From the NCBI GenBank assembly GCA_033064195.1, contig JARBJD010000101.1, positions 161,008 to 225,007 on the forward strand: a stretch of DNA of 64,000 bases, read 5' to 3'. This stretch comes from Blattamonas nauphoetae (Eukaryota; Preaxostyla; Oxymonadida). The position numbers and the translations under genes were made by a program. Position 1 is the first letter of the stretch. Every line of letters starts with the position of its first letter. Below are positions 1 through 12,479 of this stretch, piece after piece. The notes below the pieces were generated by a model. The model had not been told where the DNA came from, made no database searches, and saw nothing but the letters and a program-made list of their open reading frames with translations.

Positions 1-1
1 C

Positions 2-3000
2 ACTATCCATCCATCATCGTCGAGATCCCAAAGTCAGTCAAACATTGAGCGGGCTTCTCGGACATACGAAATTGAGAAAGACTCTGATGGATCAAGCATC
101 TTCATCCTCAGGAATTCAACGTTTTGCTTAGAGACTCTCCGCTTCAATCTGGCCACAACTCCAAATCTTCATCTCCATCGTATGACCCACAGATCAACAT
201 CGAAAAATAAACCATCCTTGTCAACAATTATTTCTTCGTCGTTGACACTGGATAGCTGTACTATTCATCTCTCTGAAGACAAATCACCGATCATCATCAA
301 ACCAGATCCTAACCATGAAGCACCATCAGATGTCATGATCTCAAGAACAGAACTCGAGACAGACTTCCATGTTTTGACGGCTCTAGTGGAACTTTCTCAT
401 TCGCCATACCATCTTTCTGTGTCTATCACTGCATCGTCACTCCACATCCATTCTCAAACACTCCGAAATGGAAATTGTCTACTTTACACTTCAGTCAGCA
501 CAAAGTCTTCATTGAATATCCAACCGACAATTTTATCAGCTTTACTTTCATCTTCATTCCACAATCTCACCTGTGACAACCCTCAAATTTCCCCACCGAA
601 CTATCAACTATCCCAGAAATCAGTTGGCCTCTCAACCACCCACACCATCGGACCTCTTCAGGGAATCATCTCTCAAGACTACAATCACGGCGGGTCGTTC
701 CTATTTCAAAACTCGTCGTTCGTTCATTGACGTTTTTTCGCCATTTTTCGATCGAGACCCAACAAACATGAAACCACCGTATGATTGGTCCAGCACATCC
801 TTCGAGGAGCATCCATTAATTTTCTGGGAGCGATTTTACTCACCAAACCCGCCAAATTGCCCATTCTCGTATGCCACATTCTCCACACCGATCATCTTCA
901 CTGATTGCCAATTCTCTCACTTCTCGGAAAGCGCAATTGTACTCTTGACGCCTGCCCCTCTCACCGTGTTTGGTTGTTCATTCTCAGATTGCAACTCATC
1001 AGCTTATCAAGGAGGGGGCATAGCCTCGTGCAAGTCTGCCCAAAGCTTCACAACGACCATCCACGTTGAGCTCAGCCTGTTTGAAGACTGTCCCTCGTCG
1101 TGGAGAGGAGGAGGGCTTGGTCTCATCGTCCCTGGAAGAAACACCGTCACATCATCCAACTTCACTCGATGCGTCGCAGTTGTGCAGAGTGGAGGGGGTG
1201 GTTTTTCGAAGCAGCACTTTCGTATTGTCGCTTTGTGGAGAACAGCGCGGAGAGTGGAGCCGGGCTGTATGCGGTGTCTGCCTCTCTTTCGTTCTGTGTC
1301 TTCAAAGACAATGTTGCCTTGGGCCATCGTGACTGGATGATCGAGCGGCCTGATTCCTCACTCAATCCCATCGACACCTGCATCTACCTGAGTCTCCCAT
1401 CGGAAATGTTGGCTCAGCAACACTCTCCAAAGGAGGAACCATCACGATATGTGGATTGGGGTCGGAATCTGATTGGACAGCTTCATCCAGAGCAAGATCT
1501 TTCTCCCTAACTGTGGAAGGCCAGGCAACACTCGTTACGATCGAGAATCTGGGTCTCGTTCCCATCCAAGGGTTTCCCCTTGTCTCATGCATGGCCAGCA
1601 ACGCCAAAATTACGATCAGACAAATCAGAATGTCCAGCGTGATTGGAATCTCACCAGTTCCGTTTGTATTCACAGCAGGACAAGTCTCGATGGAACTCTG
1701 CCACTTCACCCATCTCACCCAAATGACAACATCTCTCATCTCTGTCACTGGGACGTGTTCTCTTGAAATCAAACACTCTGCTTTCGAACACACAACCAGC
1801 AGGTCACCAATCATCTTCTCTGAAGACGCGAAGCTACAGATCCTACAATGCATTTTCAGAAATCTGACAAGGTCAGAAGGAAGTGGAGCATCAGCCATTG
1901 ACAGCTTCAATTCTGAGGACATCCAGATCTTCGCATTGTTCACTTCTTGTTCATCACTCACTGGCATCGCTGGTGCGCTCCAAGTTACCATCACGAAATC
2001 GATCACTTTCCACTCGTCTCCACTCGTCTTCTGTAACAACACCGCGTTCGGAACCAACGCTGCGAATGACCTCCATCTTTCTGGAGCCTCCCTCCCCGCC
2101 TCGCACTACGTGGACATATACTCCTCCAGTGCAGCACCGTCTATTGTGGATAAAGATGGAGAGCATGTTCCATTCACGATCGACTTTATCCATGTCTTCG
2201 ATGAAGACAATCTTTCCGATCACCCGCTTTGTCTCCCTCCGCTCGTTCTCGATGATCTCTTTTTTGAACTCGTGGGATTCATGGGTCGCTCTCTCCCACT
2301 CATCGCACAGACTCACTCGGCATCCGGCCCTCTCTTCTCAATTGTTTCGAATGGGCAGTTGTATCTTTCGGATCTCACTTTTCTCATCAGTTCTGATCGA
2401 ACTCATCCAACGATCGTTGTTGATGAAACTTCCACACTCCGTCTTCTGAGTGGAGTGCTGATCTCACAAGGACAACGTCTCACTCAACCATTCCTCCTGT
2501 CGACCGGCTCAGTCCTCCTGACGAGTCCTCAGTTCTCCAACCTTCGTTTCTCCGGCTGTTCGTGTGTTCTCATCGAAGGTGGCACATTCACCATTGACCA
2601 AGATGCGGAGACTCTTCGCGCTCATCTCAACAATGTGACCACTGACGGAGATGGAGCCTTCCTTCATGCCTCATCTGCCACTGTCAACATCGCGCCCTTT
2701 GTATTCGGCAACTGCCATGCTCGGAATGGAGGTGCTCTCTGCTTCCAAGATTGCTACTCAGTCTCCGTGTCATCCTGTATCTTCACACATTGCTCAGCGA
2801 GTAAAGATGGTGGAAGCATCATCGTTGAAAACCACAACACACCCGATGCTTATCTCGCCATCGAATGGTGCTGCTTTGCCGATTGTTCCGCTGAGCGTGG
2901 AGGCGGTTTCTTCATCAACACGTCTGCCTCTTCGTCACTCTCGCTGGATGGAGGAGGGGATGCCAATGGTGAGAAAATCCGGACAACACTCCAACGAGGA

Positions 3001-5025
3001 TTGACATCCAACATCGAAGAAACTGTGTTTCTCGTAGTGGCGTACGATGGGACACTCGAATTGAACAGTCTCACTCTCGAATGGCCAGGTGATCTTGTTC
3101 TGGTTCAGCTGGTCGATCCATCAGCAACCCTCACAATTGCGAAGTGTCACCTGATCTACGGGCATGACGTCACTGACAGTATTATCATCTGCCAGTCTGG
3201 GTCTCTGGTGATGTCATCCACAGAAGTCGAGTGCACCAACAGTAATTGTGAGGTCGATGTCCCGTTTATCTCGATTGAAGGAGGAAAAACTGTTCTCGAT
3301 CAAACATCGTTGACAACAGCACAGACGATGACAACCGCATCATCATCTTTGATCGTCCAATCATCAGGGTCATTCACAATGAAGAACATGGTTGTGACAG
3401 ATATCACTCTTCAAACTGGAGATGGAAGCGCAATCTCCGCAGCACTCACCACAAACACCGACCAACTCTCGATTGAATCAACAACCTTCGCCTCGTGTTC
3501 AAGCTCAGCTGGAAATGGAGGAGCACTGGCAGTGACCATCACGTCAGGCTCGCTCTCGCTGAACACGTGTCGCTTTGAAAAGTGCTCGAGTGCGATGAAC
3601 GGAGGGGCAATCTGGCTGGATCTGTCGCAGATGCCATCACCATCACAATACTCGCTCTTGAAGACGACATTTGGAACAGATGGTTCTGCAAACAAGGCAT
3701 CAGGGATGGGACACTGCGTGTTTGTGTTGGGGGAAGATCTGCGTCGAGTGATTGTGAGGCGCAGATGGGAAGGATCATTCGAGGAAGCGGAAGCGGACGA
3801 TCTGTGGGGGAAAGACAACACCACACCGCCATCAGGAATATCGTTGCTGTCGCTTCTGCAGTCGCACGTGATGGGTGTGGGAGAGGGAGGAAGGGACGAT
3901 GCAACAGGCACAACGGACGCCCCGTTCAAGACACTTCGTTGGTGCTTCATGGCAACAGAACCAGGCGATGGACCATTCGACGTGGTTGTGGTTGAGCGAG
4001 CTCGGATCGGAGAGAGCTATTCGCTGGAGGATCAATCAGGTTGGACGATGGATGTGAGTGGAAGTGGAAGTGGAGGGTCGTGCGAAGTGCTGTCCAGTGT
4101 GAGTGACGAGGAAAGGAAGCCCGGAACAGCCTCGTCGCCAATGCCACGCGCAATGGTCACTCTGAGCGGACAGACGCTCTCGTTCTTCGACATTCTGTTC
4201 TCTTCGTTATCAGCCCCTCGCTCGATGCAGTTTGTATTCTCTCTGCTGACATCGTCGCACCTCACTCTGTCATCCTGCTCGCTCTCCTCGTCGTCTCCCA
4301 TTGCTGTCTCTTTCGTGTCTGCATCAGCCGTCTCATCGTTCTCGGTTGACACCTTTTCGATGAACTCTGTGTCGTTTGTGAGGAAGGCTGCACTGGTGAT
4401 GTTTGGAGATTCAAGCGAAATCACGCTGACATCGAGCTCGTTCCTGACGATCTCGTTGGAAGGAGGAGCGCTGCTGTGGGGGACAACAAGCGGTGCGATG
4501 AAAGTGACAAACACATCCTTCTCTCACTGCAACGGAGAAGTGTTCGGAAGTGTGATTCGAACGAAGATTGTTGGAATCACCACAACAATAACCAACTGCA
4601 CATTCTCGTCATGTTCGACCCGAGTGAAGCTGGGAGAGAAGGGCGAGAGGAGCGTGGTTGGGGGAGGATGCGTGGTGGTTGAGATGATGAAGCGGACAAT
4701 CTCGACTCGTCGTCTCCCCTCCTCCTCTGTCGATCTCTCTCTCTCCTCGTTCTCCGACTGCATGCTGACCAAAACTGACACCTCGTCGTCTCAATCGTCG
4801 TTGTCTGAGTTTGTGGGTGGGAGTGGGTTCCTGATCGTTGGGAACGAGAACTCAGACTCAGCGATTCTTCAGAAAGTGACACTCTCTCGCTGTTTGTGCA
4901 CTGGGTTCGGAAAGATGAGTGTGTTTGATGGAGGAGTTGTGGTTGGGCGGAGACACGCACTCTTCACCGATCGGCGTGGCAGCTCTGTTCGCGAGTGTGG
5001 AATGGGAAGCGTCCAAATACGATGA
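2..5025 (+). pseudogene. Large right-handed beta-helix surface protein, 5' partial, frameshifted
   Basis: Probable extracellular protein of the right-handed beta-helix (pectin-lyase-like) class. An open frame enters from base 2. Coding then moves between frames near 715, 1205 and 1390 before a 1189-codon run (1456-5025, TGA stop). The protein is rich in Ser, Thr and short strand repeats of the type C-x-F-x-x-C followed by GGA or GGG, for example around 2700-2930 and 3480-3610, which is the usual beta-helix coil signature. I see no transmembrane segment or kinase-like tail before the stop. The shift near 715 coincides with a doubled 4-base unit (cgttcgttc); the one near 1205 lies at a run of five T. 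These may be real pseudogene lesions or consensus errors. The true start lies outside the window. The exact function is unknown; adhesion or surface display is a guess from the fold. Confidence 0.7.
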
Positions 5026-5345
5026 AACTCTCCTCTAAATCGCTCCTAACGCCTTCCAAAGACCTCCGTTCATCGTCTCTCGAAAAGTGGTCTTTCTCTC
5101 TGATTCAAAACAGACCCTTCATTTCTAAGAACGTGAGCTATTGTCCATTTCTTCTTCTTTTTTGCATTCTTTCTTCGCACTTCACAGCTTATTCGTTTTT
5201 GTGATGACTCAACATTTCTGAATACCCATAATGAAAGTAATTCCGTGAACCCACTCAGAATGACTGCTTTCGTCATTCATCTAAACACCTCTCCTGAAAA
5301 CACATGCTCTGGTTTGTGCCCTTCTTTCTATTTTAACGTTTTGAA

Positions 5346-6337
5346 GAATGCTCTCTTTTCCTGAATTGGAGCGGAGAAGTACCTGAAACTCCACACGGAC
5401 AAGCAGTTCTATTTCGGTCTCTTGTTGCCACTCTGAAGTTACAGCACTCATTTGATGTATCTTTGGAAACGAAAGCCGTTCAATTTCTCCGATCTCTGAA
5501 ACCGAGCGATAAAATTTTAATAGACGCTTTTCTCGGCGTTTTTGCTTCTTTCTCTGATGAATCCTTGACCGATTTCATACAATCCATTGTGGTGCTCATT
5601 TCTTCACCCAGTCATGACATCACCACCGCATCGATGGAGATGTTCCATTATCTGATCAAGGGATGTTCATTACGAGTAAATCTTGCACTCGCCAAGGCTG
5701 ATATGATCCCTCAACTCCTCAAAATTCTCAATCCACTGTCTCTTTCGTTTGCAGATTGTCAAAACATCCACACCTGTCTCATGTTTGCCATCTCCATCTC
5801 ATTCTGGCTCGCAACTCCGACTGGTCTCGTAGCACTCGCTATTCACGCTGCCTACGAGCCACAAACTGTTCACGAGACGGTTTTTCAGCAAGTTCTCGCA
5901 CCATCGGAGAAGTACATTTGCCATTTGTGCATGAACCGCTATTCGATCATCGAAGGCGAGCAGTCAGCTGAATTTATCAATTTTCTTGCCCAGCTCCTCC
6001 GCATATCTCCATATTATCAACCGAAAATGGAATATGTTCTTCATATCCCAATCTTTCTCACGATCCCAAGTTGTCTCACGTTCTTCGAAAATGATCAATC
6101 AATCTGGAATTTTCTGTGTCATATGAACGATGCCCAGCGAGAAAGGAACGAAAAAAAGGCAGAAAAGTGCGACAGCTGTGGAAGATAGTGGATCGAATGA
6201 TGAGATTGGAGGGCATCGAAGATGTGATGGAAGAAAAGCTGCAAAATGACCGAAACACCTTCAAAGGAGTAATGATTGTTGCCAACTCGATCGATTGTAA
6301 CAACCAGCTGGGCATGAACCATCCACCACTTTTGTAG
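5346..6337 (+). pseudogene. Helical-repeat (ARM/HEAT-like) family member, N-terminally truncated and frameshifted
   Basis: A copy of the family seen intact at 11032-12105. Homology begins at the ECSLFLNW stretch, equivalent to DCSRFLNW of the intact copy. The N-terminal part with the MGAV start is missing, and no ATG is in frame at the expected place. The body keeps the family blocks (SLVATLKLQ, ISSPSHDITTA, LAKADMIPQLL, VFQQVLAPSEKYICHLC, IPIFLTIPSCLTFFE). Near 6152 a run of seven A replaces six A in the paralogue and throws the frame, so the tail (RMMRLEGIEDVMEEKL to the TAG at 6337) is read one frame off. It is a decayed duplicate, or a gene with a homopolymer sequencing error. Function unknown; all-alpha repeat scaffold inferred from helix-like Leu spacing. 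Confidence 0.75.
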
Positions 6338-6349
6338 AAACAGACAAGA

Positions 6350-6500
6350 GCCAGCGATCATTTCTGAGCTGTTTTGACTTCTTTTGGACAACACTGCTTG
6401 TTTGACTATTTTTTCAGCTTTGATGTCACCTCATACATTGCCAGAAAGCTTTGGGTCTACTCTCCCCCAGTCTGCCTTCATCGGCACCACACTTTCCTTC
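6350..6500 (+). repeat. 3' flank shared by the helical family copies
   Basis: Non-coding sequence downstream of this family copy resembles the flank after the copies at 12118-12275 and 45610-45775 (shared words such as ttttggac, cacctcat and the ctctc-rich stretch). It shows that the duplicated segment extends past the gene. The remaining bases to 7293 hold no gene that I can support. Confidence 0.5.
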
Positions 6501-7293
6501 TCCACCTCTCCCACTCCTCCCAAATGGAAGCCATAAATCCTCACTCTTCGTCATTATTTGTTTAAGCATCGTTAATTCCTGAATGTTCGACAAAATTATC
6601 TTATCTTCATGATTCATCAAGATTTTGAGATCACACCCACACTCACCTCACTCCCGATTTCTTAGACCTTCATGTTTTATCTGATTTCAGAAAGCGAAGG
6701 TTCATTGTGAGAGAAAGTGAAGGGGAGAAGATTGGAACAATAATTTACCTTCATCCGGCATGGTGCCTCCAGAAAGTTTTTTTGACGACCAGGATACAGT
6801 CGGAAATGATTCGGTCGAAAATCATCCTGAGTCGAACTGACTCCCAGATTCTTCATAGCTGGAGTCATCCAACTTTTGCATTGATTGCTCAGCAAACGTG
6901 ATTCAGGTTTCTCTGCCAACAGCATCCGTCGCGTGAAGGATGTGCAACATCGAGAGCCAAATCATCATCAATTCAACGATTTCTAAACGCGGATGGCAAA
7001 GCAATCGATAGAGAACGAGCACTTGTCGATTTAGATGATTTACAGAACCAGCAACTCCAGAACGAACCTGATGGAATGATATTCGGGAGGAGGATCTGTT
7101 CGTTGGGTTCACACAATCAGCACGTGTGAGATAACAATCCATTGATCGCCTCTCACGTTCGATAACGATATTAAATATGACTCCTTCCCTGAGCTCTTCA
7201 TTTTTCTACCTTGACGTTTTTTTGGTGATTGGTTGAGTATTTCTGGATTTTGGGGATAGAATGGGTGGTAGCATCGAATTAGTGACTAGAAAT

Positions 7294-10200
7294 ATGGATA
7301 TTGATTACCATTCAGGAAAGAAAGAGTCAGAGACCAGGAACTACGAAAAACCATGGTTCGATCGTTTCCTCCAAGGATTCATCAATGTTTATTCGTCCAA
7401 AAGAACGTTACTTCAAACCAACCACTCTTAATAGTCCAACGGTTTGCTTGTCCAGTCTTTATCATCTCATCAGACCAAGGAACAGGAACTTCTCAGAAAC
7501 ACCTTCGCTCTCTTCAAAGAAGATTCCATTCAATGTCTTCTCGATCATCTCCGAGGTACGTCCACTTGATTATTGTCTGAGCCATATTTTCACATTTTAG
7601 GATCAGAACGAATTGTGTCTGACGAGAATGTTGGATGGTTCGAAGATGGCTTCTCTGAGCCGTTCAGACAATATTTTATTCCCAACCGTGTTGTGTGCAT
7701 CGTTCATAGTTGATTGTTTCAGCATCTCCAGAAGTGTGTTCTGGACTCTCTTTTGATTATTGGTCTGTTTTCCTTCTCGTTCTCATTCTGGCAGTCCAAT
7801 CCACAATATCCAAAAAATGTGAGAATATGGTGGTTAAGATCCTTTCTGAGATCATCGTCGCTCGGTCACACAACATCATTCCTCCTGAACTAGCACCCTC
7901 AGTGTGTTCTCGCTTTCCTTCATCATTTGGTCTAGTTCTCCGAATTTGTTTATCAATTCGTTTCAAGTCCAGTTGGACTGAGGCTGATGCGGAGAACACA
8001 GCAGGAGCACAATGTGAAGTGGTTTTTGATGGAGTTTCTCGTCGACAGTTGCCAACCTTCACAAACTCCTTCCGAATTCGTCCAAATCGTCCTCACTCGA
8101 CCGACTCCCCTTCTCATCTCTGCCATCGACGTTATCAACACACGCTTCTCCATCCACAATCTATCCCGATATCTCTCCACTCCTCCCGACCTCACAAACG
8201 AGAAGGACGAAGATTCCTCAGCCAGAACGGACCTCGCCTTTGATGTGCTGTTTCTGTCTCTGCTGAGCATCGTATCGGACGAGGAAGTCCACAAACCAGC
8301 TCGACACCTCCTGGCCCGCATGTTTGAGATGTCGGAAGGCGAGTTGGAGAGACTTCTGTTGGAGCGAGAGGTTCGACGTGGAGATTTGGAGATGGAGTGG
8401 CTGGGCGAGGGAAGAACGAAGGAAGACACTCTGTCGTTCGCAGAAGGAGTGTGGATGCTGCTTGGAAGAAGAGAGACAGAGGAGGAACGAGACGAAGACA
8501 CCACCGAATCAGAACCAGAATCTGAAGAAATGCATCAGGTCACAGACAGTGTGGAGTCTCCTGGAACTATCCGCATCATTCCTAACGACGAGACCACGTC
8601 AACACCAACTGTCTTCCTCCATCGAGTGGCATGCTTGTTTATCTCTGCTCTTTTCTCGGCTGCCTCTGTTTGTCTATCATCCAACCACCAACCAACTGCA
8701 TCGACAGACACGAACCACAACGATCCCGACTCGACTGACGACAGTGCGTCTGAATCGAACACTCACAAAATGAGTGAGTCGCACCTGTTCAGGATCTGTC
8801 TGAAACTGACTTTCTGGCTCCAAACAACGTTTGAGAAATGGTGGTCTGGTTCTGTGTTCACCAAAACAGTGCGGATGGATGTGGAGTCGGCCGTGTCTCT
8901 CGTCTTCCTCCTTCTTCCCCACGCCGACCTCGACTCGCAATGCTTCCTCGTCTTCCAACTTCGCCACTTCTCTCGCTTCATCGAAATGGTTCCCCGCGTG
9001 ATCACTCCCGACCTCGTCCGAAAAGTGGTTCTCTTCTTCGCCCGTCTCAGCCCATCGCTCCCACACGAGCTCGTACGATGTGTGGAATACGGGGTGCGAT
9101 CGATGTTAGAGGGAGGTTGGCAACCTCAATACGGATGCGATTCGGAAGAGGCAGCCGAGCTGTGCCGACCGATTCTGGCCGACCTGCTGAATCGGTTGGA
9201 GAGTGTCGTGGAGGGAAGGAGAGAGATTGCAGCGCAGATTTGGGTGATTATGTCGTCGAATGACTATCACCTGCTTTACGATGTCAAACCACTTGTCCCT
9301 CTTCTCTCTGTCCTCTCCGACACAACCGACGTCGACGAAGCTTTTTTCATCCTTCGTGCCATCACCAAACACCTCACTCATAAAACTCCAGGCGAGCGCA
9401 CACTGTCCTCTCTTCTTCTCCAACCCTCCTCCGCCCTCTATCGATTTGGGAATCGGATGGACAGACCACAAGTCGTGATCGAGGCGTGGAGGATTGTCTA
9501 TCATCTGCTGGCCATTTTAAATCGATCCTTTCGCTATCGGAAAGGCGATCCGACAGAGTTTGTGGAGATGACGAGACAAATCGTGATGGAGTTCGTTCAG
9601 ACAGTGGAGAGAGCTCTGAAGATGCGAGGACACACTGATCAGTCATTCGGGAGGGAGGCAGACATCAATCATCTTTTTCATTTTCTTGGTACGTTCTTAA
9701 TCCACTTGCATGCAATCTTCAATATTGACCTCTCTCCTCTGATTCTCTCTCTCATTCCCGCCATCACGCCAACACAACAGTTCTTTTTCGGCAACAGCGA
9801 AAACTCACTGTGGCATGTGACTATCGGATTATCACATCACTCCCGTCCTTTTTTCATTCCGTTGGCTCCCATCCACTTCATCCCAACGTTGCCTTCTTTC
9901 CCGACCGAAAAATCTGTGTTTGACGATGTTCTGAACAGAAAGCTCGCTCGTGTCGAGTCGATCCTCCGATTTGGCAGACATCACACGAACACAAGTCAAC
10001 GAAGAATGAAATCCATCAGATTGCGACTGTTCAAATCAGTGAATCGCACGCTTCGGGTGAAGATGGCGTCGGAGTGCGCGATCCGTCTGCCTCGTCTTCT
10101 CCACAAGACCAAACACTTCCTCAGAGAGATCCAGGCCCAGACTGAACAAGGCGGGGATCCGAATTGGCTGAAAGAATTGTTTTACAGGATGGAGATGATC

Positions 10201-10779
10201 TTCTCAAAATTGAATCTGGGTCTCCTCACCACTCTTCATATCCGTGAAATCCGCCCTTCTGACACAATTGATACCGGTCTCGTACGTTGGGCGCTGATTG
10301 ATGGAAACAGGCGAGATGCACTCCCTCCCACAAATGAGGAAGACTCGAGTCCATCCGAGACGGGTCTGTCGTTCGTCGAGAATCTTCAGTTTGCTGCGAT
10401 GTGGATGTTGAATGGGATGGTTGAGTTTCCTTTCTCTTCTCCAACAAGGAGATATGATTCCGGCATTCCCCTTCTGTGGAAGATGATGCTCAACTCCATC
10501 CTCTTCAAATCACCCTTCGATCCCTCCATCGCACAGACAGCCGTCCAGCTGCGTGTGTGTCTTTGGGAGGAAGGCGTGGAGGATGTGGTGGATGCTGTTG
10601 GACATCTGATCCACAAGTCATTTTGGGCAGCCTTCCCTCTCAACCCCCATCTTCCTGCTGTGAAGGAAGGAGATGTTGATGATGGTGATCTTATCACTTC
10701 TGCTGTCTGTGAAGATCTCTTTGTTGATGATGATGATGATCTAATCAATGATGCTGTCTGTGAAGAACTCTTTGGTTGA
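7294..10779 (+). CDS. Large all-helical protein with six short introns
   Basis: Spliced gene of unknown function. Exons that join in frame: 7294-7386, 7456-7555, 7601-7689, 7723-7762, 7795-7901 and 8002-10779, giving 1069 codons including the TGA stop. All five internal junctions between these six exons are GT...AG, with introns of 69, 45, 33, 32 and 100 nt, and the phases agree at every junction. The last exon alone holds 926 codons without a stop. The protein is Leu-rich and predicted all-helical, with an acidic, low-complexity insert (about 8490-8560 and 8690-8770). The C-terminus has two imperfect copies of a 16-residue unit (DLITSAVCEDLF, then DLINDAVCEELF). The start at 7294 is the first ATG in the first recognised exon; more 5' exons are possible. 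The family was not recognised; a HEAT-like scaffold is an inference. Confidence 0.75.
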
Positions 10780-11031
10780 ATGGCAGCTCGAATTCTCTTT
10801 TTTTGGATTGAAGTGAGAAGTTGATGTTGATGAGACATGTTTCGTGCATTTGAGCCTTCCATTTTGTGGGAAAGCTCTCCCTCTTCGTCACTCACTTCTT
10901 TATTCATGGCTAATCTCTGTCTTCGTTAGTTCATAATTATTCTTCCTTAGGACGTCTGTTTCATCTTTATCTCTTTGCTCTGTCCATTTGAAAGACCCAT
11001 AACGAGTGATTCTTCCCAGAAACCTGAGGGA

Positions 11032-12105
11032 ATGGGTGCTGTAAAATCGAAGATGAACTCCTCCACTGATTCTCCTAGCCCTGGTATATCTCCCAACGGC
11101 CTTTCACATTTAGCAGATTGTTCTCGTTTCCTGAATTGGGATGGGGAAGAAGTTGAATCTTATCGCGAAAGAGCCGTTGTCTTTCGATCTCTCGTTGCCA
11201 CTGTGAAGTTACAGCCTGCTCTTGATGACTCTCTGGAAGCGAAAACCATCAATTTTCTTGAATCTGTGGTTTCAGATGATGAAGAATCAGATGGTGATTC
11301 TCTCGGCAGCTATGCATCGTTCTCTGATGACTCTTCGACTGATTTCGTACAATGCATTGTGATTCTCATTTCCTCGTCCAGTCAGGACATCACAACAGCA
11401 ACAATGAAGATGCTCGGACATCTGATCTGGTCCTGTTCAGCTAAAATCCATCTAGCCCTCGCCAAAGCTGATCTAAGTCCTCAACTCATCACCAATCTCA
11501 ATCCTCTGTCTCTTTCATTCACCGAAACTGACGATATCCCCACTGGTCTCCTGAGAATCATCAGCAATTCTCTCAGGCTCGCAACTCCGTATAGTCTCAG
11601 ACAACTTGGAATAGAAGATGACAAAGGGCAACAAGCTGTTCACGAGACAGTTTTTCAACAAGTTCTGGCACCTTCGGAGAAGTATATTTGCCATTTATGC
11701 GTAAACCGCTATTCGATCATGGACAGACGCAAATCCGATTATCTCATGGACATCCTCACGTATCTCCTCGAACTTAGTCCATCTTACCAACCAACAATGG
11801 ATTTTGTTCTTAAAATACCCATCTTTCTCACGATCCCGAGTTGTCTCACATTCTTCGAAATTGATTACGCAATCTTCAATTTTCTGTCTTCAATGGTCAA
11901 TATCCAACGGGGATGGAACGAAAAAAGGGGAGAAAAGCGACAGAATTGGAAAACAGTGTATCGAATGATGAGAATGGAGGGCATCGAGGATGTGATTGAG
12001 GTCAAGCTTCGAAACGACAATACGGGAGACTTTGGAGGATGGGTTGTTAAGCAATCGATTGAATGGAACACTTTGCAGGGCATGAACCTTCCAAAACAGG
12101 AATAA
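11032..12105 (+). CDS. Helical-repeat family protein, intact reference copy, possibly myristoylated
   Basis: 357 residues. The start at 11032 (MGAVKSKMNSS) is preferred to the upstream in-frame ATG at 10975 because the paralogue at 15455 starts with the same MGAVNSKMNSS and their homology begins there. Gly2 and a Ser at position 6 make an N-myristoylation signal possible. A Ser/Pro-rich leader of about 35 residues is followed by a run of amphipathic helices resembling ARM/HEAT repeats, including the blocks LVATVKLQPAL, LAKADLSPQL, APSEKYICHLC and MDFVLKIPIFLTIPSCL. The C-terminus ends FGGWVVKQSIEWNTLQGMN. The stop is TAA followed at once by TGA. Copies at 5346, 15455 and 44900 are broken, so this is the only complete one in the window. 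The function is unknown. Confidence 0.85.
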   Translation: MGAVKSKMNSSTDSPSPGISPNGLSHLADCSRFLNWDGEEVESYRERAVVFRSLVATVKLQPALDDSLEAKTINFLESVVSDDEESDGDSLGSYASFSDDSSTDFVQCIVILISSSSQDITTATMKMLGHLIWSCSAKIHLALAKADLSPQLITNLNPLSLSFTETDDIPTGLLRIISNSLRLATPYSLRQLGIEDDKGQQAVHETVFQQVLAPSEKYICHLCVNRYSIMDRRKSDYLMDILTYLLELSPSYQPTMDFVLKIPIFLTIPSCLTFFEIDYAIFNFLSSMVNIQRGWNEKRGEKRQNWKTVYRMMRMEGIEDVIEVKLRNDNTGDFGGWVVKQSIEWNTLQGMNLPKQE

Positions 12106-12117
12106 TGACAAACAATT

Positions 12118-12275
12118 ACCAACGATCCTCTCGACCAGTTTCTAGCTTGCTTTGGACACCAAACACGATGTTTGTGTGATATTTGTCGTCTCTGGCGTCA
12201 CTCCATGATTTCTTTTGCCGGAACGATTGGGATTCTCTCTCGCCAGTCTCGCTCGATGGTCGCCACACTCTGCTT
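12118..12275 (+). repeat. 3' flank shared by the helical family copies
   Basis: Clearly similar to 45610-45775 downstream of another family copy (shared tttgtgtgat, cgattgggat and cgatggtcgcc), and more weakly to 6350-6500. It marks a segmental duplication that carried the gene plus at least 150 bp of flank. Confidence 0.6.
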
Positions 12276-12479
12276 CTCCTTCGCAAGTCCAAACGAAGCC
12301 ACCAATGGTCCAACCAGCATCTTCTCTCACTCCTGTCACTCTCTCCGTCAACAACCAAAAAACTCACTCGCAAACTCCAGCACAGCCAGTCCACTCGTGT
12401 CGAAGCTGTTGAGCGATTTTCTCTCAAGGAAATTTCCAAATTGATGATTGTGTGTCATCGACACTGAATACGAAACAGG

